This document shows positions 8,058-14,873 of a stretch of 64,000 nt of DNA, one piece after another. Source of the DNA: Andreprevotia lacus DSM 23236 (lineage in GTDB: Bacteria > Pseudomonadota > Gammaproteobacteria > Burkholderiales > Chitinibacteraceae); the NCBI RefSeq assembly GCF_900176275.1, contig NZ_FWXD01000013.1, positions 1 through 64,000 on the forward strand. Reading direction: 5' to 3'. The translations under genes and the position numbers were made by a program. Each line of letters starts with the position of its first letter. Within the stretch, counting starts at the first letter, position 1. A model generated the notes under the pieces. It made no database searches, was not told the origin of the DNA, and worked only from the letters and a program-made list of their open reading frames with translations.

Positions 8058-8416
8058 ACATGGCGCTGGATATCGTCCAATTGCAGCAGCGGCTGCGCGA
8101 GTTCTCGGCCGAGCGCGACTGGGATCAATTCCACACGCCCAAGAATCTGGCCTGCGCACTCAGCGTTGAGGCGGCCGAGTTGCTTGAGCTGTTCCAGTGG
8201 CTGAACGACGAGCAGGCGCAGACCGCGCCACAGCAGCCCGAGTTCGCCACCCGGCTGGGTGAGGAAATCAGCGATGTGCTGCTCTACCTGCTGCGGCTGG
8301 CCGATGTCACCGGCATCGATCTGGCGGCGGTGGTCGAACGCAAGATCGCGCTGAACGCGCTCAAATACCCGGCCGAGCAGGCACGCGGTCATGCACGCAA
8401 ATACGATCAACTGTAG
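8054..8416 (+). CDS. MazG-like nucleotide pyrophosphohydrolase
   Basis: This 120-residue all-alpha NTP pyrophosphatase is of the MazG/dCTPase (RS21-C6-like) type. Such enzymes hydrolyse non-canonical or excess (d)NTPs to the monophosphate. The metal-binding acidic pattern is visible: EAAELLELFQW and EEISDVLLYLLRL (ExxE...ExxD). It overlaps the ohrR stop by 4 bp and is probably co-transcribed, which would place nucleotide-pool cleaning under the same peroxide-linked transcript; this is inference. A second ATG two codons in (8060) is an alternative start. Confidence 0.85.
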   Translation: MNMALDIVQLQQRLREFSAERDWDQFHTPKNLACALSVEAAELLELFQWLNDEQAQTAPQQPEFATRLGEEISDVLLYLLRLADVTGIDLAAVVERKIALNALKYPAEQARGHARKYDQL

Positions 8417-8424
8417 GGCTCTGC

Positions 8425-9030
8425 ATGCACGCCACTGCCCACATGCACGTCCCAACCGTGCCACCGCTGACGCTGGAAACGCCACGCCTGCTGCTGCGTC
8501 CGTGGCGCTTTGACGACCTTGCCTCCTATGCCGCGCTGAATGCCGACCTGGAGGTGATGCGCTACTTTCCCGCCCCCATGAGCGCGGCCGAGAGCGACGC
8601 CATGGCCGAACGAGCGGCAGGCATCATTGCGCTGCGCGGCTGGGGCCTGTGGGCGGTCGAACACAAGGACAGCGGGGAATTCATCGGCTGCGTCGGCCTG
8701 AACATTCCACCGCCGGCGCTGCCCTGCTTTCCCTGCGTGGAAATCGGCTGGCGTCTGGCGCGCGCGTGGTGGCGGCAGGGCTACACCTTCGAAGCCGCAC
8801 GAGCCGTGCTGGATACCGCTTTCACCACCCTGGGCTTCGAGGAGGTCGTGTCCTTCACCGCCCTGCCCAACCAGCCCTCACAAGGGGTGATGGAAAAGCT
8901 GGGCATGCAGCGCGATGCCCAGACCTTTCAACACCCGCTGGTGGCCGAGGGCCACTGGCTGCGCGAGCACTGTCTGTACCGCTTGGCGCGCGCCGACTGG
9001 TTGCGCGCCCGCAGCCAGCTCACTGTTTAG
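8425..9030 (+). CDS. GNAT-family N-acetyltransferase (RimJ/RimL-like)
   Basis: This 201-residue acetyltransferase resembles the RimJ/RimL branch. It starts with the LETPRLLLRPWRFDDLASY motif of that group, followed by a central GWRLARAWWRQGYTFEAARA segment (acetyl-CoA binding) and a C-terminal NQPSQGVMEKLGM helix (the usual N-x-x-S-x-x-V-x-E-K-L-G pattern). The substrate, whether protein N-terminus or small molecule, cannot be told. It starts 8 bp after the MazG-like gene and is likely the last gene of the ohrR transcript. Its stop codon overlaps that of convergent yqjH. Confidence 0.88.
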   Translation: MHATAHMHVPTVPPLTLETPRLLLRPWRFDDLASYAALNADLEVMRYFPAPMSAAESDAMAERAAGIIALRGWGLWAVEHKDSGEFIGCVGLNIPPPALPCFPCVEIGWRLARAWWRQGYTFEAARAVLDTAFTTLGFEEVVSFTALPNQPSQGVMEKLGMQRDAQTFQHPLVAEGHWLREHCLYRLARADWLRARSQLTV

Positions 9031-9839
9031 TCATCCAGCGTCTCGTGCGTGGCCGCCGCGCCATGCCGCCAATAGCTGGCGGCGCGGATATGGCGCTTGT
9101 CGATGCCGTGGTGTTCAACCAGCACCTTGCGCACCGCCTGGATCGCGGTCAACTCGCCGGCAGCCCAGGCATAGCCTGCCCCTGAAGGCAGCGTGAGCTG
9201 CTGCACGGCGCTGGCCAGCTGCGCCGCGCTGTCGGCAGCATCGCTACGATAGAGCCATTGCACTTGTGCCGAGGGCAGCGCGACCAGCGGAATCCGTGCG
9301 GATTGATCAGCCACTTGCAGCACAACTTGTACCACCGCATCTGGAGGCATCTCCTCCAGCCGGCGTGCGATGGCCGGCAATGCCGATTCATCCCCCACCA
9401 GCAAGTGCCAGTCATACGCCAGCGGAATCACGAACGAGCCGCGCGGGCCACCTATGCCCAGCTGCTGGCCCACTTGCACTTGTGCCGCCCAGCGGGTTGC
9501 CGGGCCTTCGCCATGCAGCACGAATTCGATATCCAGCTCGTTGGCGGCGGCATCGAAGCGCCGTGGCGTGTAGTCGCGCGCGATGGGGCGGGCCTCGCCT
9601 TCCACCCACAGCGGGCCGTTCGGCCCCAGCTCGGGCAACTTGGGCACCGTTTCGCCGGGGCGCGGCAGGAACACCTTGAGGTGATCATCGAACGAGGCCG
9701 AGATGAAGTCAGCCAGATCATCACCAGTGAACGTGACTCGCACCAGCTGCGGGCTGAGCGCCTGTACCCGCTTGACGGTGAGCAAGCGCAGCTTGAGCGT
9801 GTGGCGCACACGCTGTGGCGCCAGAGTGTCATTCGCCAT
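9027..9839 (-). CDS. yqjH: NADPH-dependent ferric-chelate reductase / siderophore-interacting protein
   Basis: This 270-residue cytosolic FAD enzyme belongs to the siderophore-interacting protein (ViuB/YqjH) family, which reduces ferric-siderophore complexes to release iron. FAD- and NADPH-binding domains are recognisable from ARDYTPRRFDAAANELDIEF, the GPRGSFVIP loop, LLVGDESALPAIARRL and AGYAWAAGELTAIQAVRK. I chose the ATG at 9837-9839 because a perfect AAGGAGG ribosome site precedes it. The start overlaps the end of yqjI by 11 bp, so regulator and enzyme are translationally coupled. The gene is convergent with the GNAT gene, with overlapping stop codons. Confidence 0.9.
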   Translation of the reverse strand: MANDTLAPQRVRHTLKLRLLTVKRVQALSPQLVRVTFTGDDLADFISASFDDHLKVFLPRPGETVPKLPELGPNGPLWVEGEARPIARDYTPRRFDAAANELDIEFVLHGEGPATRWAAQVQVGQQLGIGGPRGSFVIPLAYDWHLLVGDESALPAIARRLEEMPPDAVVQVVLQVADQSARIPLVALPSAQVQWLYRSDAADSAAQLASAVQQLTLPSGAGYAWAAGELTAIQAVRKVLVEHHGIDKRHIRAASYWRHGAAATHETLDD

Positions 9840-10602
9840 CGCGCTCACCCTCCTTGCTGGTGCCGGCTTCGATCTCGGCGGTGGCCCGGGCCAGAATCGC
9901 CGCAATGCGGCGTTGCTCGTCCGGCCCGGCCTCGGTGCGCAGCACCAGTGCGTGCTTGAGCGCGCGGCGCGCGCTGATCAGCTCCTGCAGCCAGCCACCC
10001 GCCTCCGGCTCGCCCTCGGCCGGTTCACCGGCAAAGGCACGCCGTACCATGTCCATCTTGCGGCCGATGTGCACCAATCTGGCCAGCATCAGCTCGGCCT
10101 GCTCGCGGTTGGCTGCCAGATAACTTCGGCCAGCATCTGCAATCGAATAACACTTGCGGTTGCCGGTCTGCTCGACCGTGGCATGGCCGATTTCTTCCAG
10201 ATAGGTCAGCGCCGGGTACACCATGCCGGGGCTGGGTGCATAGAAGCCATTGGAGCGTGCTTCCAGCGCCTTGATCAGCTCGTAGCCATGCGCGGGTTGC
10301 TCGGCCAGCAGCGCCAGCAGCATCAGTTGCAGATCGTCCGAGCTGAACTTGCGCGCACGCGGCATGCCACCGCCCTCGCTGTCGAAACCGCCCGGCCCGC
10401 CACCAAAAAAACCGCCGCCATGGCCATGCCGATGTCGGCCACCGCGCATGGCATGCCAACCCCAGTGCCCTTCAGCAAACTCACCGCCGCACCGGCCGTG
10501 ATGCTCAAGATGGCGCAGATGATGTGCGGCACGGTGTGCCGCCAGATGCTCACGCCAGCGAGCCAGCCATTCGCGGCCAAAAATCGTTTTGCCTTCCCGC
10601 AT
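9829..10602 (-). CDS. yqjI: PadR-family metal-responsive regulator with His/Gly-rich N-terminus
   Basis: This 257-residue PadR-type repressor has a long N-terminal extension (about residues 20-80) rich in histidine and glycine, including HHLRHLEHHGRCGG and GGRHRHGHGGGFFGGG. The winged helix follows (LLALLAEQPAHGYELIKALE; PSPGMVYPALTYLEEIG), then a C-terminal dimerisation helix. This architecture matches E. coli YqjI, a nickel/iron-responsive repressor of yqjH. Here yqjH follows in the same operon rather than being divergent. The ATG at 10600-10602 has GGAG upstream. Overlapping palindromes at 10640-10664 are the likely operator. The assignment rests on architecture plus neighbour. Confidence 0.85.
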   Translation of the reverse strand: MREGKTIFGREWLARWREHLAAHRAAHHLRHLEHHGRCGGEFAEGHWGWHAMRGGRHRHGHGGGFFGGGPGGFDSEGGGMPRARKFSSDDLQLMLLALLAEQPAHGYELIKALEARSNGFYAPSPGMVYPALTYLEEIGHATVEQTGNRKCYSIADAGRSYLAANREQAELMLARLVHIGRKMDMVRRAFAGEPAEGEPEAGGWLQELISARRALKHALVLRTEAGPDEQRRIAAILARATAEIEAGTSKEGERDGE

Positions 10603-10639
10603 GATCCCACTCCAGTCGTTAAACAGTCTTAAAACATTA

Positions 10640-10664
10640 CTTAAGATATATATCTTAAGATATA
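10640..10664 (-). promoter_or_regulatory. overlapping palindromes upstream of yqjI (candidate YqjI operator)
   Basis: CTTAAGATATATATCTTAAG at 10640-10659 is a perfect 20-bp palindrome. It overlaps a second perfect palindrome, TATATCTTAAGATATA, at 10649-10664. Equivalently, TTAAGATATA occurs twice in direct orientation with a 14-bp period (10641 and 10655). The site is 38 bp upstream of the yqjI start in an AT-rich island, ideal for autoregulation of the yqjI-yqjH operon. Confidence 0.65.
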
Positions 10665-10960
10665 AAAACAAGACCATTCATCGGCACGCATGCCTACCGG
10701 CCAGCCCTGATCCGGCGCACGAGGCTTGGCCAATGCCAAGGCGGACCCGCACGGCAGAGGAGCTGCCACCGCGCCAATCCATCAATCACCACGAACAAAA
10801 CCCGGCACCGCAGTGCTGGTAAACGTACACCTCCGGTGTGGTTTTGCTGGCCACACCAAAACGCCCAGGCGCTTTTCGCCCCGGCCATTACACTGAAACA
10901 AACGCGGTGCGTGATCGCCCTGCCACTTAGTGCGGCGCAGCCAAAGACGGGAGCCATGCC
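10665..10960. other. intergenic region between yqjI operator and the 10961 gene
   Basis: Nearly 300 bp with no convincing gene. It contains a stem-loop GGTGTGG (10835-10841) / CCACACC (10851-10857) with a 9-nt loop and no T-run. I saw no clear promoter for the gene at 10961. Confidence 0.5.
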
Positions 10961-11632
10961 ATGTCTGCAGAATTGCCGACCGGTTCATTGATTGCGGGCA
11001 GATGCCGCATTGCCGGCCCGGCCTCATCCCGCCCGCGTAGCAAGGCGTTGTTGATGGGACTGCTGCTGCCCATGCTGACCCAGGCCGCCCATGGCGTGGA
11101 CGAACCCAATGAAAAGGCACGGCTGGATACGCTGAATGCAGAACTGGCGCGGCAAGCCGATACGGCCCGGCTTGGTCTGGCCGCGCTGTCGGCCCAAACC
11201 ACGCCGGAAGGGGTGCAGCTGGTGGACCAGATCAGGCCGGCAGAGCGCCTGGCCCGCAATCGCGCACGCACCGAGCACTTTCTGGCCGGCTTTGACGAGT
11301 ATTGCCGCAACTACAAGCAGATGCTGCTGGCCCACGGCGAGCGACTGAAACAGTTACGGCTGACCTGGGCGGGGCTGCAGGAACAGCGCGATGCGCTGCT
11401 CAACGACATCCGCCACAGCTCGGCACTCAATGACAAATATTGCGCCAACACCCAGGCACTGGGCGGCCGGCGCATCGCGCTGTTCTCGCTGCTGCAGGCC
11501 AGGGTGGGCATGTGGCATGTACAGGGCGATCAAATCCGCTTTTCACAGGCGAATGACACCGCGCAGTATCAGCGCTTGATGGGCGATATGGACCGCATCA
11601 GCACGGCGCTGCGCAAACCGGCAACGCCATGA
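10961..11632 (+). CDS. hypothetical secreted or membrane-anchored protein
   Basis: I do not recognise this 223-residue protein. After a basic N-terminus there is one hydrophobic stretch (ALLMGLLLPMLTQAAHG, about residues 29-45) that could be a signal peptide or membrane anchor with cleavage after AHG. The rest is charged, highly helical and rich in Leu, Arg, Gln and Ala, suggesting coiled-coil or helical-bundle structure, with two cysteines (DEYCRNY and DKYCANT) that could form a disulfide in the periplasm. The start could instead be the ATG at about 11054, directly before the hydrophobic stretch. It stands alone between yqjI and a convergent SRPBCC gene. Confidence 0.6.
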   Translation: MSAELPTGSLIAGRCRIAGPASSRPRSKALLMGLLLPMLTQAAHGVDEPNEKARLDTLNAELARQADTARLGLAALSAQTTPEGVQLVDQIRPAERLARNRARTEHFLAGFDEYCRNYKQMLLAHGERLKQLRLTWAGLQEQRDALLNDIRHSSALNDKYCANTQALGGRRIALFSLLQARVGMWHVQGDQIRFSQANDTAQYQRLMGDMDRISTALRKPATP

Positions 11633-11716
11633 AACCATGACCGCCCCGGTAGCTCACGCTGCCAGCCGTCATACAATCCGAGTATGGCCCACAGACTTGC
11701 CGACCTGACCGCGCCA

Positions 11717-12151
11717 TCACACGCTGTTGCCGGCGCGCAGCACCTCGGCCGCCAGCCGCTGCAGGTTCTGCTCGTTGGCGGGCACCACGATATGAGCAAC
11801 ATGCGCAGCGACGTCCGGGCTGTCGAAGGTTTGCGCCCAGTGCACCGTGGTGCCGGTGGCCGAGGCGGTCAGGCCGATCACCAGGCGGAAATGGGGTTCG
11901 GAGGCATGGCGTACGATCACTTCCTGCGGCGGATTGATCACTTCGAACACGTTCTCGTTCGGATAATCGCGCCCGTCCGGCCCGTGCATGACGAAGACCC
12001 AGCGCCCGCCAGCGCGGAAGTCGCATAGCTCGAAGGTATTGCTGAAACCATCCGGTCCCCACCAGCGCGCCAGCCGTTCGGGGGCTGCAATGGCGGCAAA
12101 CACGGCGTCGATGCCGGCAGCGATATCGAGTGTATGGCTGAACGTGGTCAC
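11717..12151 (-). CDS. SRPBCC (AHSA1-like) domain protein
   Basis: This 144-residue protein has the START/Bet v1-like (SRPBCC, activator of Hsp90 ATPase homologue 1 type) fold pattern: an N-terminal FSHTLDIAAGIDAVFAAIAAPERLARWWGP segment split over the first helix, then GGRWVFVMHGPDG and NVFEVINPPQEVIVRH strands, and a C-terminal helix. Such proteins bind small hydrophobic ligands; the function here is unknown. I prefer the GTG start at 12149-12151 because GGAGAAGATC precedes it and the family begins at this point. The frame is open another 28 codons upstream without a ribosome site. It is divergent from bacteriohemerythrin. Confidence 0.82.
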   Translation of the reverse strand: MTTFSHTLDIAAGIDAVFAAIAAPERLARWWGPDGFSNTFELCDFRAGGRWVFVMHGPDGRDYPNENVFEVINPPQEVIVRHASEPHFRLVIGLTASATGTTVHWAQTFDSPDVAAHVAHIVVPANEQNLQRLAAEVLRAGNSV

Positions 12152-12271
12152 GATCTTCTCCAGGCTGTAGTGCCGGTGCCGGGCAAGCACGCGGCGGCGC
12201 GTTTGATGGTAGCCAGCACACCCGGCAAAAGCCACCGCAATGCACGCAATTGGCCGGTACTACCACCCCGT

Positions 12272-12285
12272 TTGACCCAGATCAA
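12272..12285 (+). promoter_or_regulatory. FNR/ANR-like box upstream of bacteriohemerythrin
   Basis: TTGACCCAGATCAA differs at one position from the FNR consensus TTGAT-N4-ATCAA. It lies 57 bp upstream of the bacteriohemerythrin ATG, a distance compatible with class II activation. It would link an oxygen-binding protein to oxygen-responsive control; this is inferred from sequence only. Confidence 0.5.
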
Positions 12286-12342
12286 CGTGCCCCGGCGCAG
12301 CTTTGCCAGAGTGCAAGCTCAAGGATTCAAGGAGTATTGCAG

Positions 12343-12795
12343 ATGGAACAATTGATCGTGTGGTCGGACGAGTTGTCGGTAGGCATCCAGGAAATCGACG
12401 AGCAGCACAAGGTGCTGGTGGGGCTGCTGAACGAGCTGTACGACGCCATCCGCCACCATCATGGCCGGCAGGCCTCGGTGGAGATACTGAACCGGCTGGC
12501 CGATTACACCCGCATCCACTTCACCGTGGAAGAAAGCCTGATGCGCATTCTGGGCTACCCCGATTACGAGGGGCACAAGGCACACCACGAGGATTTGATC
12601 ACCCAAATGCAGTCGCTGCAGCAAAGACTGGCCGCGGGCGAAACGGTCACGTTCGAGCTGCTGCATTTCCTGCGCAACTGGCTGACCCGGCACATCCAGG
12701 AAGGCGACCGGCGCTATACCGAGCATTTTCTGTCGCGTGGCGCGCAGCGGAGCTGGCACAAGAAGAGCTGGCTGGAGCGTTTCTGGTCGCACTGA
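12343..12795 (+). CDS. bacteriohemerythrin
   Basis: This 150-residue four-helix-bundle protein should bind O2 at a di-iron centre. All seven ligands are present in canonical spacing: H22, H59 and E63 (HFTVE), H78 and H82 (HKAHH), H117 and D122 (HIQEGD). Bacteriohemerythrins store or deliver oxygen, or sense it, in the cytoplasm of motile proteobacteria. The frame is open from 12250, but the ATG at 12343 begins the family consensus MEQLIVWSDELSVGI. An FNR-like box lies 57 bp upstream. It appears monocistronic. Confidence 0.95.
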   Translation: MEQLIVWSDELSVGIQEIDEQHKVLVGLLNELYDAIRHHHGRQASVEILNRLADYTRIHFTVEESLMRILGYPDYEGHKAHHEDLITQMQSLQQRLAAGETVTFELLHFLRNWLTRHIQEGDRRYTEHFLSRGAQRSWHKKSWLERFWSH

Positions 12796-12906
12796 GCATG
12801 GATCCGACGGGCCTGCGCACGGGCGTGGCCCCGTCCATGCAGGCCAGAACGGGCTTGCCGGCGACGTTGATTGCTGCTTGCGCCATCAGCCCCCTTAAAA
12901 AATCAC

Positions 12907-12935
12907 TTGCAGAACAATGGCTTCCTGCGTATTAT
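12907..12935 (+). promoter_or_regulatory. candidate sigma-70 promoter for infA
   Basis: TTGCAG (12907-12912) and TATTAT (12930-12935) are separated by exactly 17 bp. The predicted start of transcription is near 12942, giving an unusually long leader for infA. Confidence 0.6.
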
Positions 12936-13198
12936 TCTCCAACGACTAGGCTTTGCGATCCATTCACGCCCCGCCCTGTCGCTCCTCGTTGCTGCTTCTT
13001 CAAGCCTTTTGCCTCGTTGGCTGGCTCCGCTTTCGTGCTCACCGAAAGTCGTTCCGTTGATGTTCACCACGCTTGATCCCGCCGGTCGTTCCGCTTGAAC
13101 GATCCATGGCGGCCTGCCCCTGCGCAGGTGCTGCCGCGGCCTGGACTTTCGTGCCCGTGCTCCCCTAACCGGTGGTTTGACAACGGGCCCTACTCATC

Positions 13199-13222
13199 TG
13201 CAAGGTGCAAGTCGCACTTGCA
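13199..13222 (+). promoter_or_regulatory. hairpin immediately upstream of the infA start
   Basis: TGCAAGGTGC (13199-13208) pairs with GCACTTGCA (13214-13222) around a 5-nt loop, with one bulged G. The hairpin ends 15 nt before the infA ATG, next to the likely ribosome site (GGAA at about 13229), so it could influence translation initiation. Confidence 0.45.
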
Positions 13223-13237
13223 ACAGCGGAATCCGTC

Positions 13238-13498
13238 ATGAAAGAAAAAGAAGGCACCATCTCGTTCGAGGGCAAAGTGACTGAAGCATTGCCTGAATCG
13301 CGCTTTCGCGTGATGCTGGAAAACGGCGTGGAAATTCTGGCTTATGGCTCCGGCAAGATGAAGATGCACCGCATCCGCGTTCTGCCCGGCGATAGCGTGA
13401 CGGTCGAAATGTCGCCCTATGATCTGACCAAGGGTCGCATTACCTTCCGGCACGCAACCCCCCGTCTGGAGGGGATGCCGGCCTATCGACGCCGCTGA
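13238..13498 (+). CDS. infA: translation initiation factor IF-1, extended paralogue
   Basis: IF-1 is an OB-fold protein that binds the 30S A site and helps IF-2/IF-3 during initiation. This protein has 86 residues against about 72 for ordinary IF-1. It keeps the OB core ([52 protein letters not shown]) and adds a C-terminal tail, [10 protein letters not shown]. Betaproteobacteria often carry such a second, longer IF-1 outside the ribosomal protein operons, and no ribosomal protein operon is nearby. A long leader with a hairpin precedes it, suggesting post-transcriptional control; that part is inference. Confidence 0.93.
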   Translation: MKEKEGTISFEGKVTEALPESRFRVMLENGVEILAYGSGKMKMHRIRVLPGDSVTVEMSPYDLTKGRITFRHATPRLEGMPAYRRR

Positions 13499-13516
13499 GA
13501 TTTCATTACTGGAAAA

Positions 13517-13708
13517 TTGTTGATTATTCGAGAACTACAGCCGGGCGACTGCTTCGCCCAAGACGTGAACGGCCATGCCGTTTGTTTTGAAGTCATTGCC
13601 ATTCAAGCAGTCGGCCACCAGTATCAGGTGACCTTCCGCTCTGACGGTGGCGTCAGCTCCGCGCGTTACTCCCCTAGCGCCGTGATTGCCACCGCCATGC
13701 TGCACTAA
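13517..13708 (+). CDS. small hypothetical protein downstream of infA
   Basis: This 63-residue frame begins 18 bp after infA, probably at TTG (13517 or 13520), since no ATG is available; GGAAAA directly upstream is a poor but possible ribosome site. The product (with LQPGDCFAQDVNGHAVCFEV and YQVTFRSDGG) has alternating hydrophobic strands suggestive of a small beta-barrel, and its codon use looks coding. I do not recognise it. It may be co-translated with infA. The TTG start makes the annotation less certain. Confidence 0.5.
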   Translation: MLIIRELQPGDCFAQDVNGHAVCFEVIAIQAVGHQYQVTFRSDGGVSSARYSPSAVIATAMLH

Positions 13709-13756
13709 GCTGGAAGTGCAGCGTCAAGTTCGACGCACAGCACCGCGCTGCATGCT

Positions 13757-14863
13757 TTAACGTAGCGCCACGCCGTACAGCTTGCCGTCCTCTGTGCCCA
13801 CAATCAGCGTATCGCCCAACACGATAGGCTGGCCGAACAGGCCGGACGGCAAGGCTTTTTGCCAACGCAGTTGGCCATCCAGCGCCACCGCGCTGACCTT
13901 GCCGGGCTGGCCGGGGTGATACGCGTCGCCCGTGGTCAGCAACAGCTTGCCATCGTCCACCAGCGGTGCGGTAAATGCATTCTGGCCGGTATCGATGCGC
14001 CAGCGCTCCTTGCCGGTGGCAGCATCCAGCGCCTGGAAGAACAATCCGTCCGACGTACCGATATAGACTGCATCGCCGCGCACCAGCGGCGAGCCGACTA
14101 CCCACGAGGTATCGTGGCTGCGCTGCCAGCGCGGTTTGCCGGTGTTCAGATCAAACGCATGCACGGCAGCATCACGGCTGCCGTAAATGCCCAGCTGCTG
14201 CGCACCCTGCTGCCACACCGCAATGCGTGACTGAATGGCATTGCGGCTGGGCGTCTGCTGCCAGAGCAGTTTGCCGCCGGGCAGCGACAGCGCGCTGAGC
14301 TGGCCCGCATTATCGGCCAGCAGGATGCGCTCGCCGCTGATGGTGGGCGTGGCCATGATGCGATCGCTGCTCTGGTATTGCCAGCGTGGTGTGCCGTCGG
14401 CGCGGCTAAGTGCATGCAGGGTGCGGCCCATGGCTACCAGCAGCAGATCGCCCGCCAGCAGCGGGCTGCCCTGATAGCTGTCCCAGATTTGCAATCCGCT
14501 CCAGTCGCCCTGGTCACCCAGATCGCGCTGCCACAAGATGCGCCCGTCGGCCACGGCCAGCGCGTAGAGCTGGCGGCTGGTCTGCACATAAATGCGCTCG
14601 CCATCCAGCGCAGGCTGGCTGCTGAGCGAGCCTTTCAGCGCCACCTTCCAGCGCGGAGTGCGGCTGGGCCAGTTGAGGCCCTGCAGACTGCCGGCAAAGT
14701 TGCCGACCACCAGCACATCACCCGCCAGCAGCGGTGCGCTGCGTATGGGGGCGCCGGTGGCCAGCTGCCAGCGGATATCGCCCGGCGCGGCGGTGGCCAG
14801 CGGTTGAAAGACGAGTTGGGCCAGCGCCAGCAAACTGCCAAGCGCAAATCGGGAGGTACGCAC
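13757..14863 (-). CDS. secreted PQQ-like beta-propeller (BamB-type) protein
   Basis: This 368-residue protein has an N-terminal signal peptide (cleavage likely after QPLATAA, about residue 26) and then repeated beta-propeller blades. The recurring pattern is D-G-x-x-x-W-x, e.g. VADGRILWQRDLG, RADGTPRWQYQ, LNTGKPRWQRS and AATGKERWRIDTG, typical of PQQ-enzyme-like repeats as in BamB. It lacks a lipobox cysteine, and no bam genes are adjacent, so I do not call it BamB. It lies 10 bp downstream of an AraC-type regulator gene and is probably co-transcribed with it. Confidence 0.8.
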   Translation of the reverse strand: MRTSRFALGSLLALAQLVFQPLATAAPGDIRWQLATGAPIRSAPLLAGDVLVVGNFAGSLQGLNWPSRTPRWKVALKGSLSSQPALDGERIYVQTSRQLYALAVADGRILWQRDLGDQGDWSGLQIWDSYQGSPLLAGDLLLVAMGRTLHALSRADGTPRWQYQSSDRIMATPTISGERILLADNAGQLSALSLPGGKLLWQQTPSRNAIQSRIAVWQQGAQQLGIYGSRDAAVHAFDLNTGKPRWQRSHDTSWVVGSPLVRGDAVYIGTSDGLFFQALDAATGKERWRIDTGQNAFTAPLVDDGKLLLTTGDAYHPGQPGKVSAVALDGQLRWQKALPSGLFGQPIVLGDTLIVGTEDGKLYGVALR

Positions 14864-14873
14864 GATGAAATCC

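Larger units (their letters stand above)
12796..13237 (+). other. long intergenic region: promoter and ~295-nt leader of the IF-1 gene
   Basis: There is no gene in these 442 bp. A strong promoter (12907-12935) points right and would give a leader of about 295 nt before infA at 13238. The leader is pyrimidine-rich with several short inverted repeats and ends in a hairpin at 13199-13222 close to the start codon. Frames here lack ribosome sites and coding bias. Confidence 0.55.

Noticed and set aside
9703-10632. A 309-codon plus-strand frame opposite yqjH and yqjI
   Set aside because: Antisense shadow; yqjI and yqjH are supported by domains, overlap and ribosome sites.
10835-10862. A possible H-type pseudoknot (GGTGTGG/CCACACC with TTTTG/CAAAA)
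   Set aside because: Connecting loops would be of zero length, which is sterically unlikely; only the simple stem-loop is kept.
12303-13076. A 257-codon plus-strand frame spanning bacteriohemerythrin and the infA leader
   Set aside because: It is out of frame with bacteriohemerythrin, which has all iron ligands; composition is not coding-like in the leader.
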